From positions 2,108,001 to 2,172,000 of the forward strand of contig NW_027475141.1 in the NCBI RefSeq assembly GCF_051020985.1: a stretch of DNA of 64,000 nt. The letters run 5' to 3'. The stretch comes from Nomia melanderi. Lineage: Eukaryota > Arthropoda > Insecta > Hymenoptera > Halictidae. The notes beneath the pieces are model-generated. The model was not told the origin of the DNA. It did not search any database and saw only the letters and a list, made by a program, of their open reading frames with translations. This document shows, piece by piece, positions 11,870 to 24,299 of the stretch; the first letter of the stretch is position 1, and each line of letters begins with the position of its first letter. The translations under genes were made by a program, and so were the position numbers.

Positions 11870-14495
11870 TGATTTATTGCGCTATCTCTAATACCACCCG
11901 AGGTATCACCAGATATATGCTGGATTTTTACATCACCTTGGGTGACGGATACCGAAAATCTGTAATTATCTCGGCCCCTGGTGGTCCGAGGTCCTTCCTG
12001 CTGCACAGATTCATGCGCATGGGCCTCCTAGGGACAATGCACTTTGGTTTATTGCGCTATCTCTAATAGCACCCGAGATATCACCATATATATATTGGAT
12101 TTTCCCCTGACCCTGAGTGTCCGGTCCCATGTGACTGTGGTTTTCTCGGCCCCTGGTGGTCCGAGGTCGTTCCCGCTGCACAGATTCACGCGCCAGGGCC
12201 TCCTGCAGATAATTCACTTTTGATTATTGCGCCATCTCTAATAGCACCCAAGATATCACCAGATATATATTGGATTTTCCCTGACCCTGAGTGTCCGGCC
12301 CCATGAGACTGTGGTTTTCTCGGCCCCTGGTTGTCCGAGGTCGTTCCCGCTGCACAGATTCATGCGCCATGGCATCCTACGGACAATGCACTTTGATTTA
12401 TTGCGCTATCTCTAATAGCACCGGAGATATCCCCAGATATATATTGGATTTTCCCCTGACCCTGATTGTCCGGCCGCATGAGTCGGTTGTTTTCTCGGAC
12501 CCTGGTGGTCCGAGGTCGTTCCCGCTGCCCAGATTCATGCGCCAGGGCCCCCTGCATATAATTCACTTTGGATTATTGCGCTATCTGTAATAGCACCCGA
12601 GAAAGCACCATATATATGCTGTATTTTTACATGACATTGGGTGACGGATACCGAAAACCTGTAATTTTTTCGGCCGCTGGTGGTCCGATGTTGTTCCTGC
12701 TGCACAGATTCATGCGCCAGGGCCTCCTGCAGATAAATCACTTTGGATTATTGCGCTATCTGTAATAGCGCCCGAGATATCACCAGATATATATTGGATT
12801 TTTCCCTGACCCTGAGTGTCCGGCCCCGTGAGACTGTGGTTTTCTCGGCCCCTGGTGGTCCGAGGTCGTGCCCGCTGCCCAGATTCATGCGCCAGGGCCT
12901 CCTACAGACAATGCACTTTGGTTTATTGCGCTATCTCTAATAGCACCCGAGATATCACCAGATATATATTGGATTTTCCCCTGACCCTGAGTCTCCAGCC
13001 CCATGAGACGGTGGTTTTCTCGGCCCCTGGTGGTCCGAGGTCGTTCCCGCTGCACAGATTCATGCGCCAGGGTCTCCTGCAGATAATTCACTTTGGTTTA
13101 TTGCGCTATCTCTAATAGCACCCGAGATATCACCAGATATATATTTGATTTTTCCCTGACCTTGAGTGTCCGGCCCCATGTGACGGTGGTTTTCTCGGCC
13201 CCTCGTGGTCCGCGGTCGTTCCCGCTACACAGATTCATGCGCCAGGGCCTCCTCCAGATAATTCACTTTGGTTTATTGCGCTATCTCTAATAGCACCCGA
13301 GATATCACCACATTTTATATTGGATTTTCCCCTGACCCTGAGTGTCCGGCCCCATGTGACGGTGGTTTTCTCGGCCCCTGGTGGTCCGAGGTCGTTCCCG
13401 CTGCACAGATTCATGCGCCCGGGCCTCCTGCAGATTATTCACTTTGGTTTATTGCGCTATCTCTAATAGCACCCGAGATATCACCAGATATATATTGGAT
13501 TTTTCCCCGAACCTAACTGTCCGGCCCCATGAGACGGTGGTTTTCTCGGACCCTGGTGATCCGAGGTCGTTCCCGCTGCACAGATTCATGCGCCAGGGCC
13601 TCCTACAGACAATGCACTTTGATTTATTGCGCTATCTGTAATAGCACCCGAGATATCACCAGATATATCTTGGATTTTTCCCTGACCCTGAGTGTCCGGC
13701 CCCATGAGACGGTGGTTTTCTCGGCCCCTGGTGGTCCGAGGTCGTTCCCGCTGGCCAGATTCATGCGCCAGGGCCTCCTACAGACAATGCACTTTGATTT
13801 ATTGCGCTATCTCTAATAGCGCCCGAGATATCACCAGGTATATATTTGATTTTTCCCTGACCCTGAGTGTCCGGCCCCATGAGACGGTGGTTTTCTCGGC
13901 CCCTCGTGGTCCCAGGTCGTTCCCGCTGCACAGATGCATGCGCCAGGGCCTCCTGCAGATAATTCACTTTGGTTTATGGCGGTATCTCTAATAGCACCCG
14001 AGATATCACCAGATATATATTGGATTTTCCCCTGACCCTGAGTGTCCGGCCCCATGAGTCTTTGGTTTTCTCGGCAACTGGTGGTCCGAGCTCGTTTCCG
14101 CTGCACAGATTCATGCGCCAGGGCATCCTGCAGACAATGCACTTTGGTTTATTGCGCTATCTGTAATAGCACCCGAGATATCACCAGATATATCTTGGAT
14201 TTTTCCCTGACCGTGAGTGTCCGGCCCCATGAGTCGGTGGTTTTCTCGGCCCCTCGTGGTCCGAGGTCGTTCCCCCTGCACCGATTCATGCGCCAGGGCC
14301 TCCTGCAGATAATTCACTTTGATTTACCGCGCTATCTGTTATTGCACACGAGATATCACCAGATATATATTGGATTTTCCCCTGAACCTGAGTGCCCGTG
14401 CGCAATGAGACGGTGGTTTTATGGGCCCCTGGTGGTCCGAGGTCGTTCCCGTTGCACAGACCCATGCGCCAGGGCCTCCTGCAGACAATTCACTT
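11870..14495 (+). repeat. 15-mer higher-order repeat, copy 1 (about 2,626 bp)
   Basis: From the B-like monomer with CACCCGAGGTATC and TTTTTACATCACC onwards, monomer order and rare variants repeat 2,626 bp later. Markers include CCATATATATATTGG near 12080, GGTTGTCCGAGG near 12330, CGGCCGCATGAGTCGG near 12470, GAAAACCTGTAATTTTTTCGG near 12650 and CCACATTTTATATTGG near 13305. The first part (to about 12.83 kb) aligns at offset 2,626 and the rest at 2,451. Confidence 0.85.
12494..12514. repeat. Perfect 8 bp inverted repeat (HOR copy at 15120-15140)
   Basis: This site lies in the monomer with CGGCCGCATGAGTCGG and was copied with the 15-mer HOR, giving the second site 2,626 bp downstream at 15120-15140. 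Confidence 0.85.
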
Positions 14496-14692
14496 TGATT
14501 TATTGCGCTATCTCTAATACCACCCGAGGTATCACCAGATATATGCTGGATTTTTACATCACCTTGGGTGACGGATACCGAAAATCTGTAATTATCTCGG
14601 CCCCTGGTGGTCCGAGGTCCTTCCTGCTGCACAGATTCATGCGCATGGGCCTCCTAGGGACAATGCACTTTGGTTTATTGCGCTATCTCTAA
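14042..14692 (+). other. Longest chance open frame (216 codons), judged non-coding
   Basis: This is the longest uninterrupted frame on the + strand. It exists because the monomer boundary near 14338 reads CTGTTATTG instead of the usual TAATAG double stop, so the frame continues into the next copies. It starts and ends inside ordinary satellite monomers. The near-identical neighbour at 16493-16786 is interrupted instead by AACTGTTATTG. I see no domain, signal or codon pattern that would support a protein. Confidence 0.85.
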
Positions 14693-16946
14693 TAGCACCC
14701 GAGATATCACCATATATATATTGGATTTTCCCCTGATCCTGAGTGTCCGGTCCCATGTGACTGTGGTTTTCTCGGCCCCTGGTGGTCCGAGGTCGTTCCC
14801 GCTGCACAGATTCACGCGCCAGGGCCTCCTGCAGATAATTCACTTTTTATTATTGCGCCATCTCTAATAGCACCCAAGATATCACCAGATATATATTGGA
14901 TTTTCCCTGACCCTGAGTGTCCGGCCCCATGAGACTGTGGTTTTCTCGGCCCCTGGTTGTCCGAGGTCGTTCCCGCTGCACAGATTCATGCGCCATGGCA
15001 TCCTACGGACAATGCACTTTGATTTATTGCGCTATCTCTAATAGCACCGGAGATATCCCCAGATATATATTGGATTTTCCCCTGACCCTGATTGTCCGGC
15101 CGCATGAGTCGGTTGTTTTCTCGGACCCTGGTGGTCCGAGGTCGTTCCCGCTGCCCAGATTCATGCGCCAGGGCCCCCTGCATATAATTCACTTTGGATT
15201 ATTGCGCTATCTGTAATAGCACCCGAGAAAGCACCATATATATGCTGTATTTTTACATGACATTGGGTGACGGATACCGAAAACCTGTAATTTTTTCGGC
15301 CGCTGGTGGTCCGATGTTGTTCCTGCTGCACAGATTCATGCGCCAGGGCCTCCTGCAGATAAATCACTTTGGATTATTGCGCTATCTGTAATAGCGCCCG
15401 AGATATCACCAGATATATATTGGATTTTTCCCTGACCCTGAGTGTCCGGCCCCGTGAGACGGTGGTTTTCTCGGCCCCTGGTGGTCCGAGGTCGTTCCCG
15501 CTGCACAGATTCATGCGCCAGGGTCTCCTGCAGATAATTCACTTTGGTTTATTGCGCTATCTCTAATAGCACCCGAGATATCACCAGATATATATTTGAT
15601 TTTTCCCTGACCTTGAGTGTCCGGCCCCATGAGACGGTGGTTTTCTCGGCCCCTCGTGGTCCGCGGTCGTTCCCGCTACACAGATTCATGCGCCAGGGCC
15701 TCCTCCAGATAATTCACTTTGGTTTATTGCGCTATCTCTAATAGCACCCGAGATATCACCACATTTTATATTGGATTTTCCCCTGACCCTGAGTGTCCGG
15801 CCCCATGTGACGGTGGTTTTCTCGGCCCCTGGTGGTCCGAGGTCGTTCCCGCTGTACAGATTCATGCGCCCGGGCCTCCTGCAGATCATTCACTTTGGTT
15901 TATTGCGCTATCTCTAATAGCACCCGAGATATCACCAGATATATATTGGATTTTTCCCCGAACCTAACTGTCCGGCCCCATGAGACGGTGGTTTTGTCGG
16001 ACCCTGGTGATCCGAGGTCGTTCCCGCTGCACAGATTCATGCGCCAGGGCCTCCTACAGACAATGCACTTTGATTTATTGCGCTATCTGTAATAGCACCC
16101 GAGATATCACCAGATATATCTTGGATTTTTCCCTGACCCTGAGTGTCCGGCCCCATGAGACGGTGGTTTTCTCGGCCCCTGGTGGTCCGAGGTCGTTCCC
16201 GCTGGCCAGATTCATGCGCCAGGGCCTCCTACAGACAATGCACTTTGATTTATTGCGCTATCTCTAATAGCGCCCGAGATATCACCAGGTATATATTTGA
16301 TTTTTCCCTGACCCTGAGTGTCCGGCCCCATGAGACGGTGGTTTTCTCGGCCCCTCGTGGTCCCAGGTCGTTCCCGCTGCACAGATGCATGCGCCAGGGC
16401 CTCCTGCAGATAATTCACTTTGGTTTATGGCGGTATCTCTAATAGCACCCGAGATATCACCAGATATATATTGGATTTTCCCCTGACCCTGAGTGTCCGG
16501 CCCCATGAGTCTTTGGTTTTCTCGGCAACTGGTGGTCCGAGCTCGTTTCCGCTGCACAGATTCATGCGCCAGGGCATCCTGCAGACAATGCACTTTGGTT
16601 TATTGCGCTATCTGTAATAGCACCCGAGATTTCACCAGATATATCTTGGATTTTTCCCTGACCGTGAGTGTCCGGCCCCATGAGTCGGTGGTTTTCTCGG
16701 CCCCTCGTGGTCCGAGGTCGTTCCCCCTGCACCGATTCATGCGCCAGGGCCTCCTGCAGATAATTCACTTTGATTTACCGCGCTAACTGTTATTGCACAC
16801 GAGATATCACCAGATATATATTGGATTTTCCCCTGAACCTGAGTGCCCGTGCGCAATGAGACGGTGGTTTTATGGGCCCCTGGTGGTCCGAGGTCGTTCC
16901 CGTTGCACAGATGCATGCGCCAGGGCCTCCTGCAGACAATTCACTT
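14496..16946 (+). repeat. 15-mer HOR, copy 2, one monomer short (about 2,451 bp)
   Basis: This copy follows copy 1 directly and repeats its rare markers, for example CCATATATATATTGG near 14710, GGTTGTCCGAGG near 14955, GAAAACCTG near 15282 and CCACATTTTATATTGG near 15760. It lacks the equivalent of 12836-13010, one whole 175 bp monomer, while keeping register. After 16.95 kb it diverges into material like 8.0-8.5 kb. Confidence 0.85.
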
Positions 16947-18540
16947 TGATTTATTGCGCTATCTCTAATACCACCCGAGGTATCACGAGATATATGCTTG
17001 ATTTTTACATGACCTTGGGTGACGGATACCGAAAATCTGTAATTTTCTCGGCCCCTGGTGGTCCGAGGTCCTTCCTGCTGCACAGATTCATGCGCAAGGG
17101 CCTCCTAGGGACAATGCACTTTGGTTTATTGCGCTATCTCTAATAGCACCCGAGATATCACCAGATATATATTGGATTTTCCCCTGACCCTGAGTGTCCG
17201 GCCCCATGAGACGGTGGTTTTCTCGGCCCCTGGTGGTCCGAGGACGTTCCCGCTGCCCAGAATCATGCGCCAGGGCCTCCTACAGACAATGCACTTTGAT
17301 TTATTGCGCTATCTGTCATAGCACCCAGGAAAGCTCCATATATATGCTGGATTTTTACATGACTTTGGGTGACGGATACCGAAAATCTGTAATTTTCTCG
17401 GCCCCTGGTGGTCCGATGTCGTTCCTCCTGCACAGATTCATGCGCAAGGGCCTCCTACGGACAATGCACTTTGATTTTTTTCGCTATCTCTAATAGCACC
17501 CGAGATATCACCAGTTATATGCTGGATTTTTACATGAAATTGGGTGACGGTTACCGAAAATCTGTAATTTTTTCGAACCCTGGTGGTCCGATGTTGTTCC
17601 CACTGCCCAGATTCATGCGCCAGGGCCTCCTACAGACAATACACTTTGATTTATTGCGCTATCTCTAATAGCACCCGAGATATCACCAGATATATGCTGG
17701 ATTTTAACATGACCCTGAGTGTCCGGCCCCATGTGTCGGTGGTTTTCTCGGCCCCTGGTGGTCCGAGATCGTTCCCACTGCACAGATTCATGCGCCAGGG
17801 CCTCCTGCAGACAATGCACTTTGATTTATTGCGCTATCTCTAATAGCACCCGAGATATCACCAAATATATATTGGATTTTACCCTGACCCTTAGTATCCA
17901 GGCCAATGAGACGGTGGTTTTCTCGGCCCCTGGTGGTCCGAGGTCGTTCCCGCTTGCACAGATTCATGCGCCAGGGCCTCCTGCAGATAATTAACTTTGG
18001 GTTATTGCGCTATCTCTAATAGCACCCGAGATATCACCAGATATATATTGTATTTTCCCCTGACCCTGAATGTCCGGCCCCATGAGACGGTGATTTTCTC
18101 GGCGTCTGGTGGTCCGAGGTCGTTGACGCAGCACAGATTCATTCGCCAGTGCCTCCAACAGACAATGCACTTTGATTTATTGCGCTATCTCTAATAGCAC
18201 CCGAGATATCACCAGATATATATTGATTTTCCCCTGACCCCGAGTGTCCGGCCCCATGAGACGGTGGTTTTCTCGGCCCCTGTTGTTCCGAGGTCGTTCC
18301 CGCTGCACAGATTCATGCGCCAGGGCTTCCTGCAGAGAATGCACTTTGATTTATCGCGTTATATGTAATAGCCGCCGAGATATCACCAGATATATGCTGG
18401 ATTTTTCCCTGACCCTGAGTGTCCGGCCCAATGAGACGGTGGTTTTCTTTACCCCTGGTGGTCCGAGGTCGTTCCCGCTGCACAGATTCATGCGCCAGGG
18501 TCTCCTGCAGATAATTCACTTTGGTTTATTGCGCTATCTG

Positions 18541-18900
18541 TAATAGCACCCGAGATATCACCAGATATATATTGGATTTTCCCCTGACCCTGAGTGTCCG
18601 GCCCCATGTGTCGATGGTTTTCTCGGCCCCTGGTGGTCCGAGGTCGTTCCCGCTGCCCAGATTCATGCGCCAGGGCCTCCTACAGACAATGCACTTTGAT
18701 TTATTGCGCTATCAGTAATAGCACCCGAGAAAGCACCATATATATGCTGGATTTTTACATGACTTTGTGTGACGGATACCGAAAATCTGTAATTTTCTCG
18801 GCCCCTGGTGGTCCAATGTCGTTCCTGCTGCACAGATTAATGCGCAAGGGCCTCCTACGGTCAATGCACTTTGATTTATTGCGCTATCTCTAATAGCACC
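18541..18900 (+). repeat. Two-monomer A-B block duplicated at 20289-20648
   Basis: An A copy with ATGTGTCGATGG and the boundary CTATCAGTAATAG is followed by a B copy with GACTTTGTGTGACGG and CCAATGTCGTTCC. The same pair recurs 1,748 bp downstream. GACTTTGTGTGACGG is a rare variant that I saw only in these two places. Confidence 0.8.
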
Positions 18901-19244
18901 CGAGATATCACCAGATATATATTGGATTTTTCCCTGACCCTGAGTGTCCGGCCCCATGAGACGGTGGTTTTCTCGGCCCCTGGTGGTCCGAGATCGTTCC
19001 CGCTACACAAATTCATGCGCCAGGGCCTCCTGCAGATAATTCACTTTGGTTTATTGCGCTATCTCTAATAGCACCCGAGATATCACCAGATATATATGGG
19101 ATTTTCCCCTGACCCTGAGTGTCCGGCCCCATGAGACGGTGGTTTTCTCGGCCCCTGGTGGTCCGAGGTCGTTCCCGCTGCCCAGATTCATGGGCCAGGG
19201 CCTCCTGCAGATAATTCACTTTGGTTTATTGCGCTATCTCTAAT

Positions 19245-19595
19245 AGCACCCGCGATATCACCAAATATATATTGGATTTTTCCCTGATCCTGTGTGTCCA
19301 GCCGCATGAGACGGTGGTTTTCTCGGCCCCTGGTGGTCCGAGGTCGTTCCCGCTGCACAGATGCACGCGCCAGGGCCTCCTGTAGATAATTCACTTTGGT
19401 TTATTGCGCTATCTCTAATAGCACCCGAGATATCAACAGATATATATTGATTTTCCCCTGATCCTGTGTGTCCAGCCGCATGAGACGGTGGTTTTCTCGG
19501 CCCCTGGTGGTCCGAGGTCGTTCCCGCTGCACAGATGCACGCGCCAGGGCCTCCTGTAGATAATTCACTTTGGTTTATTGCGCTATCTCTAATAG
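19245..19595 (+). repeat. Tandem near-identical monomer pair with TGATCCTGTGTGTCC
   Basis: Two adjacent copies share TGATCCTGTGTGTCCAGCCG, GATGCACGCGCC and CTCCTGTAGATAATTC, spaced 174 bp apart. TGTAG in place of TGCAG is rare elsewhere. This looks like a recent single-monomer duplication with one base lost. Confidence 0.8.
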
Positions 19596-20118
19596 CACCC
19601 GAGATATCACCAGATATATATTGATTTTCCCCTGACCCTGAGTGTCCGCCCCCATGAGACTGTGGTTTTCTCGGCCCCTGGTGGTCCGAGGTCGTTCCCG
19701 CTGCACAAATTCATGCGCCAGGGCCACCTACAGACAATGCACTTTGATTTATTGCGCTATCTGTAATAGCACCCGAGATATCACCAGATATATATTGGAT
19801 TTTTCCCTGACCCTGGGTGTCCGGCCCCATGAGACGGTGGTTGTCTCGGCCCATGGTGGTCCGAGGTCGTTCCCGCTGCACAGATTCATGCGCTTGGGCC
19901 TCCTGCAGATAATTCACTTTGGTTTATTGGGCTATCTGTAATAACACCCGAGATATCACCAAATACATATTGGATTTTCCCCTGACCCTGAGTGTCCGGC
20001 CCCATGAGACGGTGGTTCTCTCGGCCCCTGGTGATCCGAGCTCGTTCCCGCTGGCCAGATTCATGCGCCAGGGCCTCCTACAGACAACGCACTTTGATTT
20101 ATTGCGCTATCTGTAATA

Positions 20119-20293
20119 GCACCCGAGATATCACCAGATATATATTGGATTTTTCCCTGACCCTGAGTGTCCGGCCCCATGAGACGGTGGTTTTCTCGGC
20201 CCCTGGTGGTCCGAGGTCGTTCCCGCTGCACAGATTCATGCGCCAGGGCCTCCTGCAGATAATTCACTTTGGTTTATTGCGCTATCTCTAATG
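20119..20293 (+). repeat. Representative type A monomer (175 bp)
   Basis: This copy is close to what I would draw as the type A consensus. In order it shows GATATC, a near-repeat of AGATAT ten bases apart, a TATATAT run, CTGACCCTGAGTG, the CTCGG...CCGAG inverted repeat, GTTCCCGCTGCACAG, ATGCGCCAGGGCC, CTGCAG and the 3' block ATAATTCACTTTGG. It closes at a double stop (TAATGG in this copy, TAATAG in most). The GATATC near the start is present in most type A copies and absent from the typical type B copy. Confidence 0.9.
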
Positions 20294-20648
20294 GCACCCG
20301 AGATATCACCAGATATATATTGGATTTTCCCCTGACCCTGAGTGTCCGGCCCCATGTCTCGATGGTTTTCTCGGCCCCTGGTGGTCCGAGGTCGTTCCCG
20401 CTGCCCATATTCATGCGCCAGGGCCTCCTACAGACAATGCACTTTGATTTATTGCGCTATCAGTAATAGCACCCGAGAAAGCACCATATATATGCTGGAT
20501 TTTTACATGACTTTGTGTGACGGATACCGAAAATCTGTAATTTTCTCGGCCCCTGGTGGTCCAATGTCGTTCCTGCTGCACAGATTAATGCGCAAGGTCC
20601 TCCTACGGTCAATGCACTTTGATTTATTGCGCTATCTCTAATAGCACC
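20289..20648 (+). repeat. Second copy of the 18541-18900 A-B block
   Basis: This copy repeats the CTATCAGTAATAG boundary and the GACTTTGTGTGACGG type B monomer of the upstream copy. It differs at a few positions, including ATGTCTCGATGG, GCCCATATTCATG and CGCAAGGTCC. Confidence 0.8.
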
Positions 20649-23600
20649 CGAGATATCACCAGATATATATTGGATTTTTCCTAGACCCTGACAGTCCGGC
20701 CCCATGTGTCGATGGTTTTCTCGGTCCCTCGGGGTCCGAGGTCGATCCCGCTGCACAGATTCATGCGCCAGGGCCCCCTGCAGATAATTCACTTTGATTT
20801 ATAGCGCTATCTCTAATAGCACCCGAGATATCACCAGATATATATTGGATTTTTCCCTGACCCTGACAGTCCGGCCCCATGTGTCGATGGTTTTCTCGGT
20901 CCCTCGTGGTCCGAGGTCGATCCCGCTGCACAGATTCATGCGCCAGGGACCCCAGCAGATAATTCACTTTGGTTTATTGCGCTATCTCTAATAGCACCCG
21001 AGATATCACCAGATATATATTGGATTTTCCCCTGACCCTGAGTGTCCGGCCCCATGAGACTGTGGTTTTCTCGGCCCCTGGTGGTCCGAGGTCGTTCCCG
21101 CTGCACAGATTTATGCGCCAGGTCCTCCTACAGACTATGCACTTTGATTTATTGGGCTGTCTGTAATAGCACCCGAGATATCACCAGATATATATTGGAT
21201 TTTCCCCTGACCCTGAGTGTCCGGCCCCATGAGACTGTGGTTTTCTCGGCCCCTGGTGGTCCGAGGTCGTTCCCGCTGCACAGATTCATGCGCCAGGGCC
21301 CGCTGGAGATAATCCTCTTTTGTTTAGTGCGCTATCTGTAAGAGCACCCGAGATATCACCAGATATATATTGAATTTTTCAACCGACCCTGAGTGTCCGG
21401 CCCCATGAGACGGCTGTTTTCTCGGCCCCTGGTGGTCCGAGGTCGTTCCCGCCGCCCAGATTCATGCGCCAGGGCCTCCTACAGTCAATGCACTTTGATT
21501 TATCGCGCTTTCTGTAATAGAACCCGAGATATCACCAGATATATATTGGATTTTCCCCTGACCCTGAGTGTCCGGCCCCATGAGACGGTCGTTTTCTCGG
21601 CCCCTGGTGGTCCGAGGTCGTTCCCGCTGCACAGATTCATGCGCCAGGGCCTCCTGCAGATAATTCACGTTGGTTTATTGCGCTATCTCCAATTTCTCAC
21701 GAGATATCACCAGATATATATTGGATTTTTCCCTGACCCCGAGTGTCCGGCCCCATGAGACGGTGGTTTTCTCGGCCCCTGTTGTTCCGAGGTCGTTCCC
21801 GCTGCACAGATTCATGCGCCAGGGCTTCCTGCAGAGAATGCACTTTGATTTATCGCGGTATATGTAATAGCCGCCGAGATATCACCAGATATATGCTGGA
21901 TTTTTCCCTGACCCTGAGTGTCCGGCCCCATGTGTCTGTGGTTTTCTCGGCCCCTGGTGTTCCGAGGTAGTTCCCGCTGCACAGATGCATGCGCCAGGGC
22001 CTCCTGCAGATAATTCACTTTGATTTATCGCGCTATCTCTAATAGCACCTGAGATATCGCCAGATATATATTGGATTTTTCCCTGACCCTGATTGTCCGG
22101 CTCCATGAGACGGTGGATTTCTCGGCCCTTGGTGCTCCGAGGTCGTTCCGGCTGCACAGATTCATGCGCCAGGGCTTGCTGCAGACAATGCACTTTGATT
22201 TATCGCGCTATCTGTAATAGCACCCGAGATATCGCCAGATATATGCCGGATTTTTAAATCACCTTGGGTGACGGATACAGAATATCTGTAATTTTCTCGG
22301 CCCCTGGTAGGCCGAGGTCTCTCCGGCTGCACAGATTCATGCGGCAGGGCTTGCTGCAGACAATGCACTTTAGTTTATCGCGCTATCTCTAATAGCACCA
22401 GAGATATCACCAGATATATATTGGATTTTCCCCTGACCCTGTGTATCCGGCCCCATCAGTCGGTGGTTTTCTCGGCCCCTGGTGGACCGAGGTCGTTCCT
22501 GCTGCACAGATTCATTCGCCAGTGCCTCCTACAGACAATGCACTTTGATTTATTGAGCTATCTCTAATAGCACCCGAGATATCACCAGTTATATATTGGA
22601 TTTTTCCCTGACCCTGACAGTCCGGCCCCATGAGACGGTGATTTTCTCGGCCCCTGGTGGTCCGAGGTCGATCCCGGTAGACGGATTCATGCACCAGGGA
22701 TTCCCGCAGACTACGCACTTTGATTTATCGCGCTATCTCTAATAGCACCCGAGATATCACCAGATATGTATTGGATTTTTCCCTGACCCTGAGTGTCCGG
22801 CCCCATGTGTCGGTGATTTTCTCGGCCCCTGGTGGTCCGAGGTCGATCCTGCTGCACAGATTCCTGCGCCAGGGCCTCCTGCAGACAATGCACTTTGATT
22901 TATTGAGCTATATCTAATAGCACCCGAGATATCACCAGATATATATTGGATCTTTCCCTGACCCTGACATTACGGCCCCATGTGTCGGTGGTTTTCTCGG
23001 TCCATGGTTGTCCGATGTCGATCATGCTGCACAGATGCATGCGCCAGGGCCTCCTGCAGACAATGCACTTTGATTTATTGCGCTATCTCTCATAGCACCC
23101 GAGATATCAGCAGATATATATTGGATTTTACCCTGACCCTTAGTATCAGGCCCCACGAGTCAGTGGTTTTCTCGGCCCCTGGTGGTCCGAGGTCGTTGCC
23201 GCTGCACAGATTCATGCGCCAGGGCCTCCTGCAGACAATGCACTTTGATTTATTGCGCTATCTGTAATAGCACCCGAGATATCAGCAGATATATATTGGA
23301 CTTTTCCCTGACCCTGAGTGTCCGGCCACATGAGAAGGTGGTTTTCTCGGCTCCTAGTGGCCCGAGGTCGTTCCCGCTGCACAGATTCATGCGCCAGGGC
23401 CTCCTGCAGACAATACACTTTGATTTATCGCGCTATCTGTAATAGCACCCGAGAAATCACCCTATATATGCTGGATTTTTACATGACTTTTGGTGACGTA
23501 TACCGAAAATCTGTAATTTTCTCGGCCCCTGGTGGTCCGAGGTCGTTCCTGCTGCACAGATTAATGCGCAAGGGCCTCCTACGGACAATGCACTTTGATT

Positions 23601-24299
23601 TATTGCGCTATCTCTAATAGCACCCGAGATATCACCTGATATATATTGGATTTTACCCTGACCCTTAGTATCCGGCTCCATGAGTCGGTGGTTTTCTCGG
23701 CCCCTGGTGGTCCGAGGTCGTTCCCACCACACAGACTCATGCGTCAGGGCCTCCTGCAGACAATTCACTTTGGTTTATTGCGCTATCTCTAATGGCACCC
23801 AAGATACGAACCAGATATATATTGGATTTTTCCCTGACCCTGAATGACCGGCCCCATGTGTCGGTGGTTTTCTCGGCCCCTGGTGGTCCGAGGTCGTTCT
23901 TGCTGCACAGACTCATGCGCCAGGGACTCCAGCAGAGAATGCACTCTGATTTATTGCGCTGTCTCTAATAGCACCTGAGATATCACCAGATATATATTGG
24001 ATTTTTCCCTGACCCTGAGTTTCCGGCCCCATGAGACGGTGGTTTTCTCGGCCCCTGGTGGTCCGATGTCGTTCCTGCTGCACAGATTCATGCGCAAGGG
24101 CCTCCTAAGGACAATGCACTTTGATTTATTGCGCTATCTCTAATAGCACCCTAGATATCACCAGATATATATTTGATTTTTCCCTGACCCTGAGTGTCCG
24201 GCCCCATTAGACGGTGGTTTTCTCGGCCCCTGGTGGTCGGAGGTCGATCCCGCTGCCCAGGTTCATACGCCAGGGCCTCCTACAGACAATGCACTTTGA

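Larger units (their letters stand above)
6471..17690 (+). repeat. Domain 2: B-rich satellite, mixed A and B monomers
   Basis: Type B or B-hybrid copies occur near 6476, 6651, 7351, 8056, 8401, 8928, 9452, 9803, 10328, 10502, 10677, 11029, 11900, 12600, 14530, 15225, 16980, 17330 and 17505, and some sit next to each other. The GAGAAAGCTCC form is commonest at 7.3-9.8 kb, and GAGAAAGCACC appears at 12.6 and 15.2 kb. Much of this material recurs in rearranged order at 58.9-64 kb. Confidence 0.7.
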
